NCBI GenBank assembly: GCA_014380105.1
Contig: JACMKL010000812.1
Span: forward strand, 1-5,090
Direction of reading: 5' to 3'
Source: Candidatus Melainabacteria bacterium
GTDB lineage: Bacteria > Cyanobacteriota > Vampirovibrionia > Obscuribacterales > Obscuribacteraceae
DNA: 5,090 nt
Positions within the stretch are counted from its first letter, which is position 1, and the number at the start of each line of letters is the position of its first letter. Of this stretch, positions 1-5,090 are shown one piece after another. A program made the translations under genes and the position numbers. The notes beneath the pieces were generated by a model that ran no database searches, was not told the DNA's origin, and worked only from the letters and a program-made list of their open reading frames with translations.

Positions 1-658
1 CAAAACTTTGACTGAAATCGACTTTCGAGACCGTTCCAACTGGAATTGATAATCTCCAAAAATTATCCAGAGGCATTTCGAGCGCATGAATCAAGACACT
101 ACGCACGATACCAGCATGAGTTACCAGCGCGACACGTTTGCCATCGTATTGCTGAATAATTTCGGCGATTCGTATTTTCGTTCGTAAATGCATATCTTCT
201 ATAGACTCACCACCAGGCGGTCTCATGCGAATCGGATCGCTAGTCCACTTTTTGTAGTCTTCATAATCGTTTTTTTTCAAATCGAGATAAGTTCGACCTT
301 CCCAATCGCCGACGTGCCACTCGTTTAGACCTTCAACCGGAACAATGGGGTGATTGGTCTGCCCAGATATAAATTGCGCCGTCGATACAACGCGTTTCGC
401 CGTACTCGACAAAATCACATCAGGTGGTCGCGTCATTAGCCACTCAGCGAGCGCTTTGGATTGCCTTTTGCCTTCGTCTGTCAATTCAACTTCAGGATCA
501 CTATACAAACGCCCCTCTTCAGTCGCTCGTGTATGACCGTGACGAATCAACAGAATCGAGGTAATGCTCTCTTCAGGATGCAGCACTTCTTTCTTTTCTG
601 TCGGCTCTTTGCTGACAGTATTAGATTGTTCGCTTTGGGATGACGAAGGAATTATCAC
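1..658 (-). CDS. Histidine phosphatase family protein (phosphoglycerate mutase-like), C-terminus cut by the window edge
   Basis: I translated this frame by hand; it stays open for about 219 codons to the window edge. The family transfers phosphate from small phosphorylated metabolites, or sometimes proteins, through a phosphohistidine. The LLIRHGHT motif puts the nucleophile at about His40. Further family marks are LTDEGKRQS, the SSTAKR segment with its phosphate-pocket Arg, NEWHVGDWEG with the likely acid Glu, PPGGES, and VALVTHAGIVR with the second catalytic His. All key residues are present, so it should be active. The GTG at 658-656 is the earliest possible start, because in-frame TAG and TAA codons lie just before it; it overlaps the aldolase stop as GTGA. 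This gives a polar N-terminal extension of about 31 residues before the core. A second GTG at 586-584 behind an A/G-rich stretch is an alternative start. The substrate cannot be told from sequence: phosphosugar phosphatase, CobC-like and mutase roles all remain open. Confidence 0.9.
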   Translation of the reverse strand, partial: MIIPSSSQSEQSNTVSKEPTEKKEVLHPEESITSILLIRHGHTRATEEGRLYSDPEVELTDEGKRQSKALAEWLMTRPPDVILSSTAKRVVSTAQFISGQTNHPIVPVEGLNEWHVGDWEGRTYLDLKKNDYEDYKKWTSDPIRMRPPGGESIEDMHLRTKIRIAEIIQQYDGKRVALVTHAGIVRSVLIHALEMPLDNFWRLSIPVGTVSKVDFSQSF

Positions 659-1371
659 TCTTTACTAACTCCGTCGCTTGATGCGGCGCCCGTCAAATAA
701 TCTACATCAAGTTCGTTCGTCAGTCCGTAGACGCTACGAATTGCAAGTAACGATTTCACCTGTCCCTGACTCAGAGGTTGCGGTCCGCCTAAAAGATGCG
801 CCACTAGAAGCGTCTGCGCTTGGTGTTCCACCGTTTCGAGCTTATAGAAGGCGTCCCAAATATCTTTACCAAGACATAGTGCGCCATGGTGGTCGAGCAT
901 CAGAGCGTCATGCGTTTTTAAAAGCGCCTCAATGCTCTCCACCACTTCATCTGTGCTCGGTGTCGCATACGGTGCAACCGGAATATTTCCCATCGTACAA
1001 ACAACTTCCGGAAGGATAGGTGTCGACAAAGATTTGCCAGCCACCGTGAAGCCGACAGCGACCGTGGGGTGGCAGTGGACAACCGCATTAATGTCAACGC
1101 GCGACCGATAAGCAGCCAAATGCATTTTTAATTCAGTTGAGGGCAAACTTGCCGTCGAGTCCACAGGCTGACCATCCAGGTCGGTCAGCACTAGTTCACT
1201 CTCATTTATCCGCCCCTTGCAGACCCCCCTGGGGGTGGTCAAAATCACCGTTTTACTAAGCCGAATACTAAAATTTCCCTCAGTGCCGGAAATGTACCCG
1301 CGATTATAACAAAGCCTGGAAACCTCAACCAGTTGCCGCCTTGCTGTCATTTCGTCGTGCACATAACTCAC
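655..1371 (-). CDS. Class II aldolase/adducin family protein, L-fuculose-phosphate aldolase-like
   Basis: This is a complete 238-residue protein, close to the usual 210-240 for the family. Class II aldolases use a zinc ion to cleave or form a carbon-carbon bond in sugar phosphates, typically giving dihydroxyacetone phosphate and an aldehyde. The phosphate-binding GTEGNFSIRL segment lies at about residues 29-38, followed by TTPRGVCKG at 45-53. PSTELKMH supplies the catalytic Glu80. HCHP gives zinc ligands His99 and His101, and DHHGA gives the third, His162. PEVVCTMGNIPVAPYATPST (121-140) is the familiar FucA-like middle segment. The start is GTG at 1371, with GGAAGG at 1385-1380 eight bases upstream. 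The gene is first in a leftward operon and its TGA overlaps the next start. Fuculose-, rhamnulose- or 5-deoxyribulose-1-phosphate are possible substrates; a methylthioribulose-phosphate dehydratase (MtnB) relative is less likely but not excluded. The family call is firm, the substrate is not. Confidence 0.93.
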   Translation of the reverse strand: MSYVHDEMTARRQLVEVSRLCYNRGYISGTEGNFSIRLSKTVILTTPRGVCKGRINESELVLTDLDGQPVDSTASLPSTELKMHLAAYRSRVDINAVVHCHPTVAVGFTVAGKSLSTPILPEVVCTMGNIPVAPYATPSTDEVVESIEALLKTHDALMLDHHGALCLGKDIWDAFYKLETVEHQAQTLLVAHLLGGPQPLSQGQVKSLLAIRSVYGLTNELDVDYLTGAASSDGVSKE

Positions 1372-1379
1372 TTAAAACA

Positions 1380-1385
1380 CCTTCC
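1380..1385 (-). promoter_or_regulatory. Shine-Dalgarno site of the aldolase gene
   Basis: GGAAGG on the minus strand ends eight bases before the GTG start at 1371-1369. This strong site at normal spacing supports the GTG start. Confidence 0.7.
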
Positions 1386-1400
1386 AACCTGACAATAGTC

Positions 1401-1428
1401 TGAACAAAAGTTTATGACAGGCTATTAT
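1401..1428 (+). promoter_or_regulatory. Weak candidate promoter for the zinc-ribbon/SH3 gene
   Basis: On the plus strand TGAACA (1401-1406, four of six matches) is followed after 16 bases by TATTAT (1423-1428, five of six). Its -10 box overlaps the minus-strand TATAAT almost completely, so the two divergent promoters would compete. The leader would be about 100 bases long. Chance AT-rich sequence is a real alternative. Confidence 0.25.
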
Positions 1429-1451
1429 ATCGAGTAGACTACTATTCTCAA
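1424..1451 (-). promoter_or_regulatory. Sigma-70-type promoter of the aldolase-phosphatase operon
   Basis: On the minus strand a perfect TATAAT (1429-1424) lies 16 bases after TTGAGA (1451-1446), which matches the -35 consensus at five of six positions. Transcription would start near 1417, leaving a leader of about 46 bases that contains the GGAAGG site. No clear operator repeat was seen around it. Confidence 0.55.
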
Positions 1452-1534
1452 CCGTTTAGATAGCTGGTCGGCCACGCGAAGCCCGTGGGAATGCTCTCCA
1501 TCCTGTTGAAGCCCTAATAGGTTATCCATCATAG

Positions 1535-3463
1535 ATGCGTTGTCCAGAATGCAGTGTACGAAATTCAGTAGCCGCTCGTAAATGTGTCGAGTGCGGCAAA
1601 GTTTTGCCCAAGAAGTCCACACCGATGCCATATGTCTTCGCCGGTGTAGCGGTAATTGGGTTGGCTGGTGCGGGCGTGATGGGAATTGGCGCTGCAATTA
1701 CAATTAAGAAAGACCCGCAAAATGATCTGACAGTTGTGGCAAAACGCGTTGCTGGCGGACCGAAGTCACCTGCAGAAGCGGAAAAAATGAAAGCCGACTT
1801 TGACAAAGTGGTCAAAGATTTCTTGAAGAAGGAAGGGGCGAAACCGACCGATGATTTGGCGAAAGCGCTACAAACCGCTCTGCCAACGCAAACATTCGAG
1901 GTTCACATAATCGAATTGCCGCGCGGATTGAAGATCGTCGAAATTGACACAATGCTGCAAGCTTCGAATTATCTGATCTTGAAAAACGAATCAGAAACTC
2001 GCGTCGTCAATATGCCGGGTTTGGAAGTTTGTGATGGTGCGCAAGTGTTTCGTGATACCACAGGTCCGGTGATCATCGCAGTTGGACACTCTGCAGGGCT
2101 GGGAGCGCGTCGCCCACATCTAAAAGTTTATGCTTTATTGCCTGACGACATTCAAGATCAATCAGACAAGTCAGTGCCGGTGATTAAAGGTGAGGGCTCT
2201 GCAGTTTTTGCCAAAAACAATAAAGATGTGAATCTCGAAATTTCTCTTTATTCCTTAGGCGTGGCTGAAAATGTTTTTCAAAATGTTTCAAATGTCGCTG
2301 CTACAGCTGATGATGAAACACTAAAAACAACTTTTGTATGGAATCACGGTAAATTCACAGGTGCCATTCCAAGTGGGAAAAGCCAACTTGCCGCACTATA
2401 TGCGGTGGCGCGCAGCTTGAAAACAAATCAAGTTTCTGGAGACAATCGAAAGTATATTTCCAATTCTGCCCAACAACAGATTGCAGGATTGAAGACAGAC
2501 CAGGAATTGCAGCCTTTCACACTGTCTCGAATCCAAGCATCTGGCGAAAAGCGTAGAAGGCGCTCGCAGACTTCAAATCATCGCTATGGTTTATTCTCCA
2601 CTGGGGCTTCTTATGTTGTCGAACTACAGCCTGCAAAAACGCAAAGTGGCATCGGTTGGGTGGCTAGCTCAGTTACCAAAACCGCCGGAGAAGTGATTCA
2701 AAACGCTCAAATGGGCGGACAACCAAAGCCAAATATGGCAAGCCATTTGATTCCGCCGGTGGTGCGCGAGAATGTTGCCGCAGTGACACCGACGCCGACA
2801 AAAATTGTAGACGAAGACAATGAGCCACCAAGAAAGAATGCAGCTCCAATTGTGGAACGCCGTGGCGAAAAACAAATTCCTGTTAAAGTCTCGGAAGAAC
2901 ATGTGCAGCCCGCCAAGAAAGAGCCTGTCGCTGTTGCTGTAACAACGCCACCAAAGCCTGTAGAACCTCCGAAGAAAATTGAGCAACCGAAGAAAATCGA
3001 AGCGCCTACAAAGGTTGAGCAGCCAAAGCTTCAATCAAACGAGCCGCCAGCTAAAGATGCCCCGGCTCTTCCACCTTCGGTCGGCTACATAAATACCGCT
3101 GATGACCCAATGGTGCGCATTCGAAGAGGTCCAAGCACAATTTATAGAACGGTGCTCAAGCTGACAAGAGGCGACCAAGTCCAAATAATTGGTAAAAAAG
3201 ATGGTTGGTTAAAAGTCCGTGCGAATGGCCGCGAGGGATTTGTCATGGAGAGCTACATCGGCTCTTCGAAACCTACCGGACAGCCAGCCAGGGAGCCATC
3301 TCGCGAAACCGTTCGAGAAATTCCACGCGAGGTCAAACGCGAGACAAGTCAAGCGCAGCGCTCAAATAATAGACCAACAAATACTCGTAAAACGCAGACC
3401 AGTACTCCTGTTCGCGAAACTGTTAAGCCACACGTAGACGAACCACCATCGTTCGTTCCTTAA
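1535..3463 (+). CDS. Membrane-anchored zinc-ribbon protein with C-terminal bacterial SH3 domain
   Basis: This 642-residue protein has several modules. Residues 3-20 carry CPEC and CVEC, a four-cysteine zinc ribbon. Residues 32-57 form one hydrophobic Gly/Ala-rich membrane helix, followed by KK. Residues 60-392 are a mixed helix/strand region that I do not recognise, with a lysine-rich helical start and a basic patch GEKRRRRS. Residues 394-514 are a Pro/Lys/Glu/Val linker with hexapeptide repeats. Residues 516-575 match a bacterial SH3 domain (RIRRGPSTIYRTVLKLTRGD, then DGWLKVR and GFVMESYI). An Arg/Glu/Thr-rich tail ends the protein. SH3b domains commonly bind cell wall, so I infer a cytoplasmic ribbon, one membrane span and an extracytoplasmic remainder; the opposite topology cannot be excluded. 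An in-frame TAG directly precedes the ATG, so no earlier start exists; the Shine-Dalgarno site is poor (AGG about 13 bases away). The specific role is unknown. Confidence 0.9.
   Translation: MRCPECSVRNSVAARKCVECGKVLPKKSTPMPYVFAGVAVIGLAGAGVMGIGAAITIKKDPQNDLTVVAKRVAGGPKSPAEAEKMKADFDKVVKDFLKKEGAKPTDDLAKALQTALPTQTFEVHIIELPRGLKIVEIDTMLQASNYLILKNESETRVVNMPGLEVCDGAQVFRDTTGPVIIAVGHSAGLGARRPHLKVYALLPDDIQDQSDKSVPVIKGEGSAVFAKNNKDVNLEISLYSLGVAENVFQNVSNVAATADDETLKTTFVWNHGKFTGAIPSGKSQLAALYAVARSLKTNQVSGDNRKYISNSAQQQIAGLKTDQELQPFTLSRIQASGEKRRRRSQTSNHRYGLFSTGASYVVELQPAKTQSGIGWVASSVTKTAGEVIQNAQMGGQPKPNMASHLIPPVVRENVAAVTPTPTKIVDEDNEPPRKNAAPIVERRGEKQIPVKVSEEHVQPAKKEPVAVAVTTPPKPVEPPKKIEQPKKIEAPTKVEQPKLQSNEPPAKDAPALPPSVGYINTADDPMVRIRRGPSTIYRTVLKLTRGDQVQIIGKKDGWLKVRANGREGFVMESYIGSSKPTGQPAREPSRETVREIPREVKRETSQAQRSNNRPTNTRKTQTSTPVRETVKPHVDEPPSFVP
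2951..3028 (+). repeat. In-frame hexapeptide repeats in the Pro/Lys linker
   Basis: Residues 479-496 are three tandem six-residue units: PKKIEQ, PKKIEA and PTKVEQ. They are flanked by partial copies (PKPVEP before, PK after). The DNA copies share a core of ccg-aag-aaa-at but differ at several bases, so this is an older, diverged repeat. Such Pro/Lys/Glu stretches usually make extended spacers, here between the unrecognised domain and the SH3 domain. Confidence 0.75.
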
Positions 3464-3474
3464 ACCGTTCAACA

Positions 3475-3483
3475 TGATATATT
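3475..3483 (+). promoter_or_regulatory. Possible extended -10 promoter of the tRNA-Pro gene
   Basis: TGATATATT contains the TG of an extended -10 element followed by TATATT (five of six matches). No convincing -35 box is seen 16-18 bases upstream. Transcription would begin near 3490, giving only about one extra base before the mature tRNA 5' end at 3491. Read-through from the gene ending at 3463 is an alternative, since no terminator hairpin lies between them. Confidence 0.35.
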
Positions 3484-3490
3484 TGTAGAT

Positions 3491-3564
3491 CGGGACGTGG
3501 CGCAGCTTGGTAGCGCGGTTGCTTTGGGAGCAATAGGTCGCAGGTTCAAATCCTGTCGTCCCGA
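3491..3564 (+). tRNA. tRNA-Pro (anticodon UGG)
   Basis: A full cloverleaf can be folded by hand in 74 bases. The acceptor stem CGGGACG (3491-3497) pairs perfectly with CGTCCCG (3557-3563), with discriminator A at 3564. The D arm is GCGC...GCGC with GG in its loop. The anticodon stem GTTGC/GCAAT encloses the loop TTTGGGA, giving UGG, which reads proline CCN codons. The T arm GCAGG/CCTGT holds TTCAAAT. The C1-G72 first pair is usual in bacterial tRNA-Pro. The 3' CCA is not encoded (ATG follows), so it must be added by a CCA-adding enzyme. The long open frame read across this gene is not a protein gene. Confidence 0.96.
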
Positions 3565-3616
3565 TGTTTTAGCTAATCGAATATTTTTCCATTTACTTGT
3601 GACCGGTCGGCACAGA

Positions 3617-3686
3617 GTGAAATTTTTGCTGGAGAAGACTGAGTCAATTTCACATCGTTACTGGGTAAAAAATACTCGTAACGTGT
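3617..3686 (+). repeat. Two overlapping inverted repeats in the leader of the calpain-like gene
   Basis: Pair A is a perfect 8-base repeat, GTGAAATT (3617-3624) and AATTTCAC (3646-3653), around a 21-base loop. Pair B is ACA(T)CGTTAC (3652-3661) and GTAACGTGT (3678-3686), nine pairs with one bulged T and a 16-base loop. The arms share bases 3652-3653, so both full stems cannot form at once. No T-run follows either, so they are not standard terminators. They could be protein-binding sites, alternative leader structures, or chance. Confidence 0.4.
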
Positions 3687-3725
3687 TTAAATCTCGTGTG
3701 CGGTCCTTATTTTGTGAGATAGGAA

Positions 3726-4967
3726 ATGATCGAAAAGCAACACCACCTTGGATTGCAGCTCAAAAAAGCATGCCTAACTAGCATCGCCATTGCAATGATT
3801 GCCGCATCCCTACTGATTCTTCCCATGTCGGCAGCTGGACCCACAGATGAGACAGCGCTGCGCGCAGCCTGGGGACTCTACACCCAGCAAAAGTATGTTC
3901 CTGCCGCAGAAGCATTCGAAAAATTGATTAGCGTTTCCACGCCTAATGCCCGGCTCTATCACTATGCCATTCTGGCGAACAGGGCAGCTAACCGGACTGT
4001 TCGTGCAAAGCAATTGGGTCAATATGTCATAACCAATTTTTCGACTTCGCAAGAAGCTCAATTCGCGGCAAAAATTTTCCCCGATATGGCACCTAAGTCT
4101 GCTGTCGCAGTCGAAGCACTGCCCGAAGCTCTGAAAGGCAAAAGCGTTGCTGAACTTATGAAGACTGAAGAAGGACGAAAAGCCGTAGCAGAAGCATTAG
4201 CGAAGAAAGACACCGTCTCCACAATTGCCAGCACATCAACCGCGACCAACAATCCTAGCGCTAAGCGAGGAAGGCTAGGAGAGCGTGTTTTTACTTCAGC
4301 GGATATCGCCAAGGATGGAGCGAACGGCATCGACCAGATGTATTATCCAAATTGCTGGTTCGAAAGTTCAATGTCCGCCGTTGCAATGCTCCCTCGCGGT
4401 CAAAGAATGATGTCAGAAATGATTCGGTATGGTGAAAAAGACGGTTCATATGTAGTTCGATTTCCAAATGATGGTCAAGAATATGTGATCACGCAAGAAA
4501 AACTTGAAAAGACGGGAGTGCATGACAAAGCGTTCTGGGCAACTCTAATCGAAGCGGCACAGACTATGAAGTTTCCGGATGATGACGGCGGACAATTGTT
4601 TGAAGGTCTGGCAAGTATGACGGGACGTCCCGCAGAACATATCACTCCAGGATCAGCTTCTGATCAAGAAATTTCCCAATTCATTGATGGAGCAATTAAA
4701 TCGCAAAACCCGATTGTTTGTGCCACTCACCATAGTTTTTCAGGACCGAAATTGGTTGTCGGTGGACACGCTTACACGATTGTTGGTTTTGATCCTGCAA
4801 GCAGCATGATTAAGATCCGAAATCCACATGGCGCCAATTCTCAGCGTTTCAGCTTGGCGAATGATCCAACACATCAAAAATTCGAGCAACTGGATGATGG
4901 TGTTTTTAAAATACACATCACACTCTTCAAACATTACTTTGACGAAATTGCTCGAGCGTTTATTTAG
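3726..4967 (+). CDS. Exported calpain-family (C2-type) cysteine peptidase with TPR-like N-terminal region
   Basis: This is a complete 413-residue protein. Residues 1-37 form a signal peptide: a basic start with KK at 13-14, a hydrophobic core, then SAA as a probable cleavage site. Residues 43-118 look like TPR-type helical repeats (AAWGLYTQQKYVPAAEAFEKL). A Ser/Thr/Ala linker follows at about 163-180. The peptidase core starts near residue 190. Gln204 lies six residues before Cys210 in DQMYYPNCWFESS, the same spacing as the calpain Q-x5-C oxyanion-hole/nucleophile pair. His348 is in GGHAYTIVGF and Asn366 in IRNPHG, completing the triad. The end, DDGVFKIHITLFKHYF (390-405), matches the calpain DDG-F...F..YF ending. 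The canonical NPWG Trp is His here. No EF-hand is seen. An in-frame TAG two codons upstream fixes the ATG as the first possible start. Substrate is unknown; an inactive binding role is possible but less likely with the triad intact. Confidence 0.85.
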   Translation: MIEKQHHLGLQLKKACLTSIAIAMIAASLLILPMSAAGPTDETALRAAWGLYTQQKYVPAAEAFEKLISVSTPNARLYHYAILANRAANRTVRAKQLGQYVITNFSTSQEAQFAAKIFPDMAPKSAVAVEALPEALKGKSVAELMKTEEGRKAVAEALAKKDTVSTIASTSTATNNPSAKRGRLGERVFTSADIAKDGANGIDQMYYPNCWFESSMSAVAMLPRGQRMMSEMIRYGEKDGSYVVRFPNDGQEYVITQEKLEKTGVHDKAFWATLIEAAQTMKFPDDDGGQLFEGLASMTGRPAEHITPGSASDQEISQFIDGAIKSQNPIVCATHHSFSGPKLVVGGHAYTIVGFDPASSMIKIRNPHGANSQRFSLANDPTHQKFEQLDDGVFKIHITLFKHYFDEIARAFI

Positions 4968-4990
4968 TCTAATTGCAGTAAGACAGAAAT

Positions 4991-5090
4991 ATGAACAAGA
5001 AGGACAAGATGTTTCGTTTCGAGCTCAATTCTCAAAAGGTGGTATTTTCCTCATTACTTTCTACGAGCTTGAGCCTCTACAGCATGGCAG
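4991..5090 (+). CDS. Start of a probable exported protein, cut by the window edge
   Basis: An ATG at 4991 opens a frame that stays open for 33 codons to the window end. The N-terminus MNKKDKMFRF is basic, and VVFSSLLSTSLSLYSMA is hydrophobic, together resembling a signal peptide with possible cleavage just past the window. The start lies 23 bases after the stop of the calpain-like gene on the same strand, and no hairpin intervenes, so co-transcription is likely. The upstream Shine-Dalgarno match (AAGACAG) is weak. The family cannot be named from this fragment. Confidence 0.55.
   Translation, partial: MNKKDKMFRFELNSQKVVFSSLLSTSLSLYSMA

Noticed and set aside
354..643. Plus-strand open frames over the phosphatase
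   Set aside because: They lie antisense to a frame with clear catalytic motifs, have no family features and no convincing start sites.
678..1019. Plus-strand open frame of 113 codons over the aldolase
   Set aside because: It is the antisense shadow of the zinc-binding aldolase frame, with an Arg-rich composition and no motifs.
1223..1236. ACCCCCCTGGGGGT near-palindrome
   Set aside because: It encodes the conserved TPRG segment of the aldolase, and its arms leave almost no loop; codon choice explains it.
1471..1490. CCACG/CGTGG hairpin in the divergent intergenic region
   Set aside because: It has only five pairs, no T-run and no link to a start site, so chance is the simplest explanation.
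2669..3034. Minus-strand frames over the Pro/Lys linker
   Set aside because: They are Leu/Arg/Trp-rich antisense readings of the repetitive linker, which remains a sensible linker on the plus strand.
3601..3608. GACCGGTC palindrome after the tRNA
   Set aside because: An isolated eight-base palindrome is expected by chance, and it has no T-run to make a terminator.
3497..3781. Open frame of 94 codons across the tRNA
   Set aside because: It begins inside the tRNA-Pro gene, and its first residues (MAQLGSAVALGAIGRRFKSCRPD-like) are the well-known false translation of a tRNA.

Overview
The window is about 5.1 kb of ordinary bacterial chromosome of middling GC content (my eye estimate is a little under 50%). 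It is densely packed, with GTG as well as ATG starts, one tRNA gene without an encoded CCA end, and no sign of phage, transposon or CRISPR. I cannot fix the taxon. Secreted calpain-type peptidases next to zinc-ribbon/SH3 envelope proteins would suit large-genome environmental bacteria, for example non-photosynthetic Cyanobacteriota (Obscuribacterales-like), but that is a guess.

Left part (1-1371, minus strand): a two-gene operon reads leftward. First comes a class II (zinc) aldolase of the fuculose-phosphate aldolase type. Its stop overlaps the GTG start of a histidine phosphatase (phosphoglycerate-mutase-like), whose C-terminus runs off the window. The 4-base GTGA overlap implies translational coupling and suggests joint work on small phosphorylated sugars. 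A good sigma-70-type promoter (TTGAGA-N16-TATAAT) and a clear Shine-Dalgarno sequence lie upstream.

Middle (1372-3490): a 163-bp divergent intergenic region separates that operon from a plus-strand gene for a 642-residue membrane-anchored protein. It has an N-terminal four-cysteine zinc ribbon, one membrane helix, a large domain I do not recognise, a Pro/Lys linker with hexapeptide repeats, a bacterial SH3 domain and an Arg/Glu-rich tail. It is probably an envelope protein that touches the cell wall.

Right part (3491-5090): a tRNA-Pro(UGG) gene with a possible extended -10 promoter is followed by a 161-bp leader containing two mutually exclusive inverted repeats. Next is a complete 413-residue exported calpain-family (C2) cysteine peptidase with a TPR-like N-terminal region. 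Twenty-three bases after its stop, another plus-strand reading frame with a signal-peptide-like start begins and runs off the window. The right half therefore looks like an exported or envelope-protein locus with at least two genes in series.

Nothing here is a clearly new system. The most unusual items are the domain architecture of the zinc-ribbon/SH3 protein and the exported TPR-calpain with its possible downstream partner.
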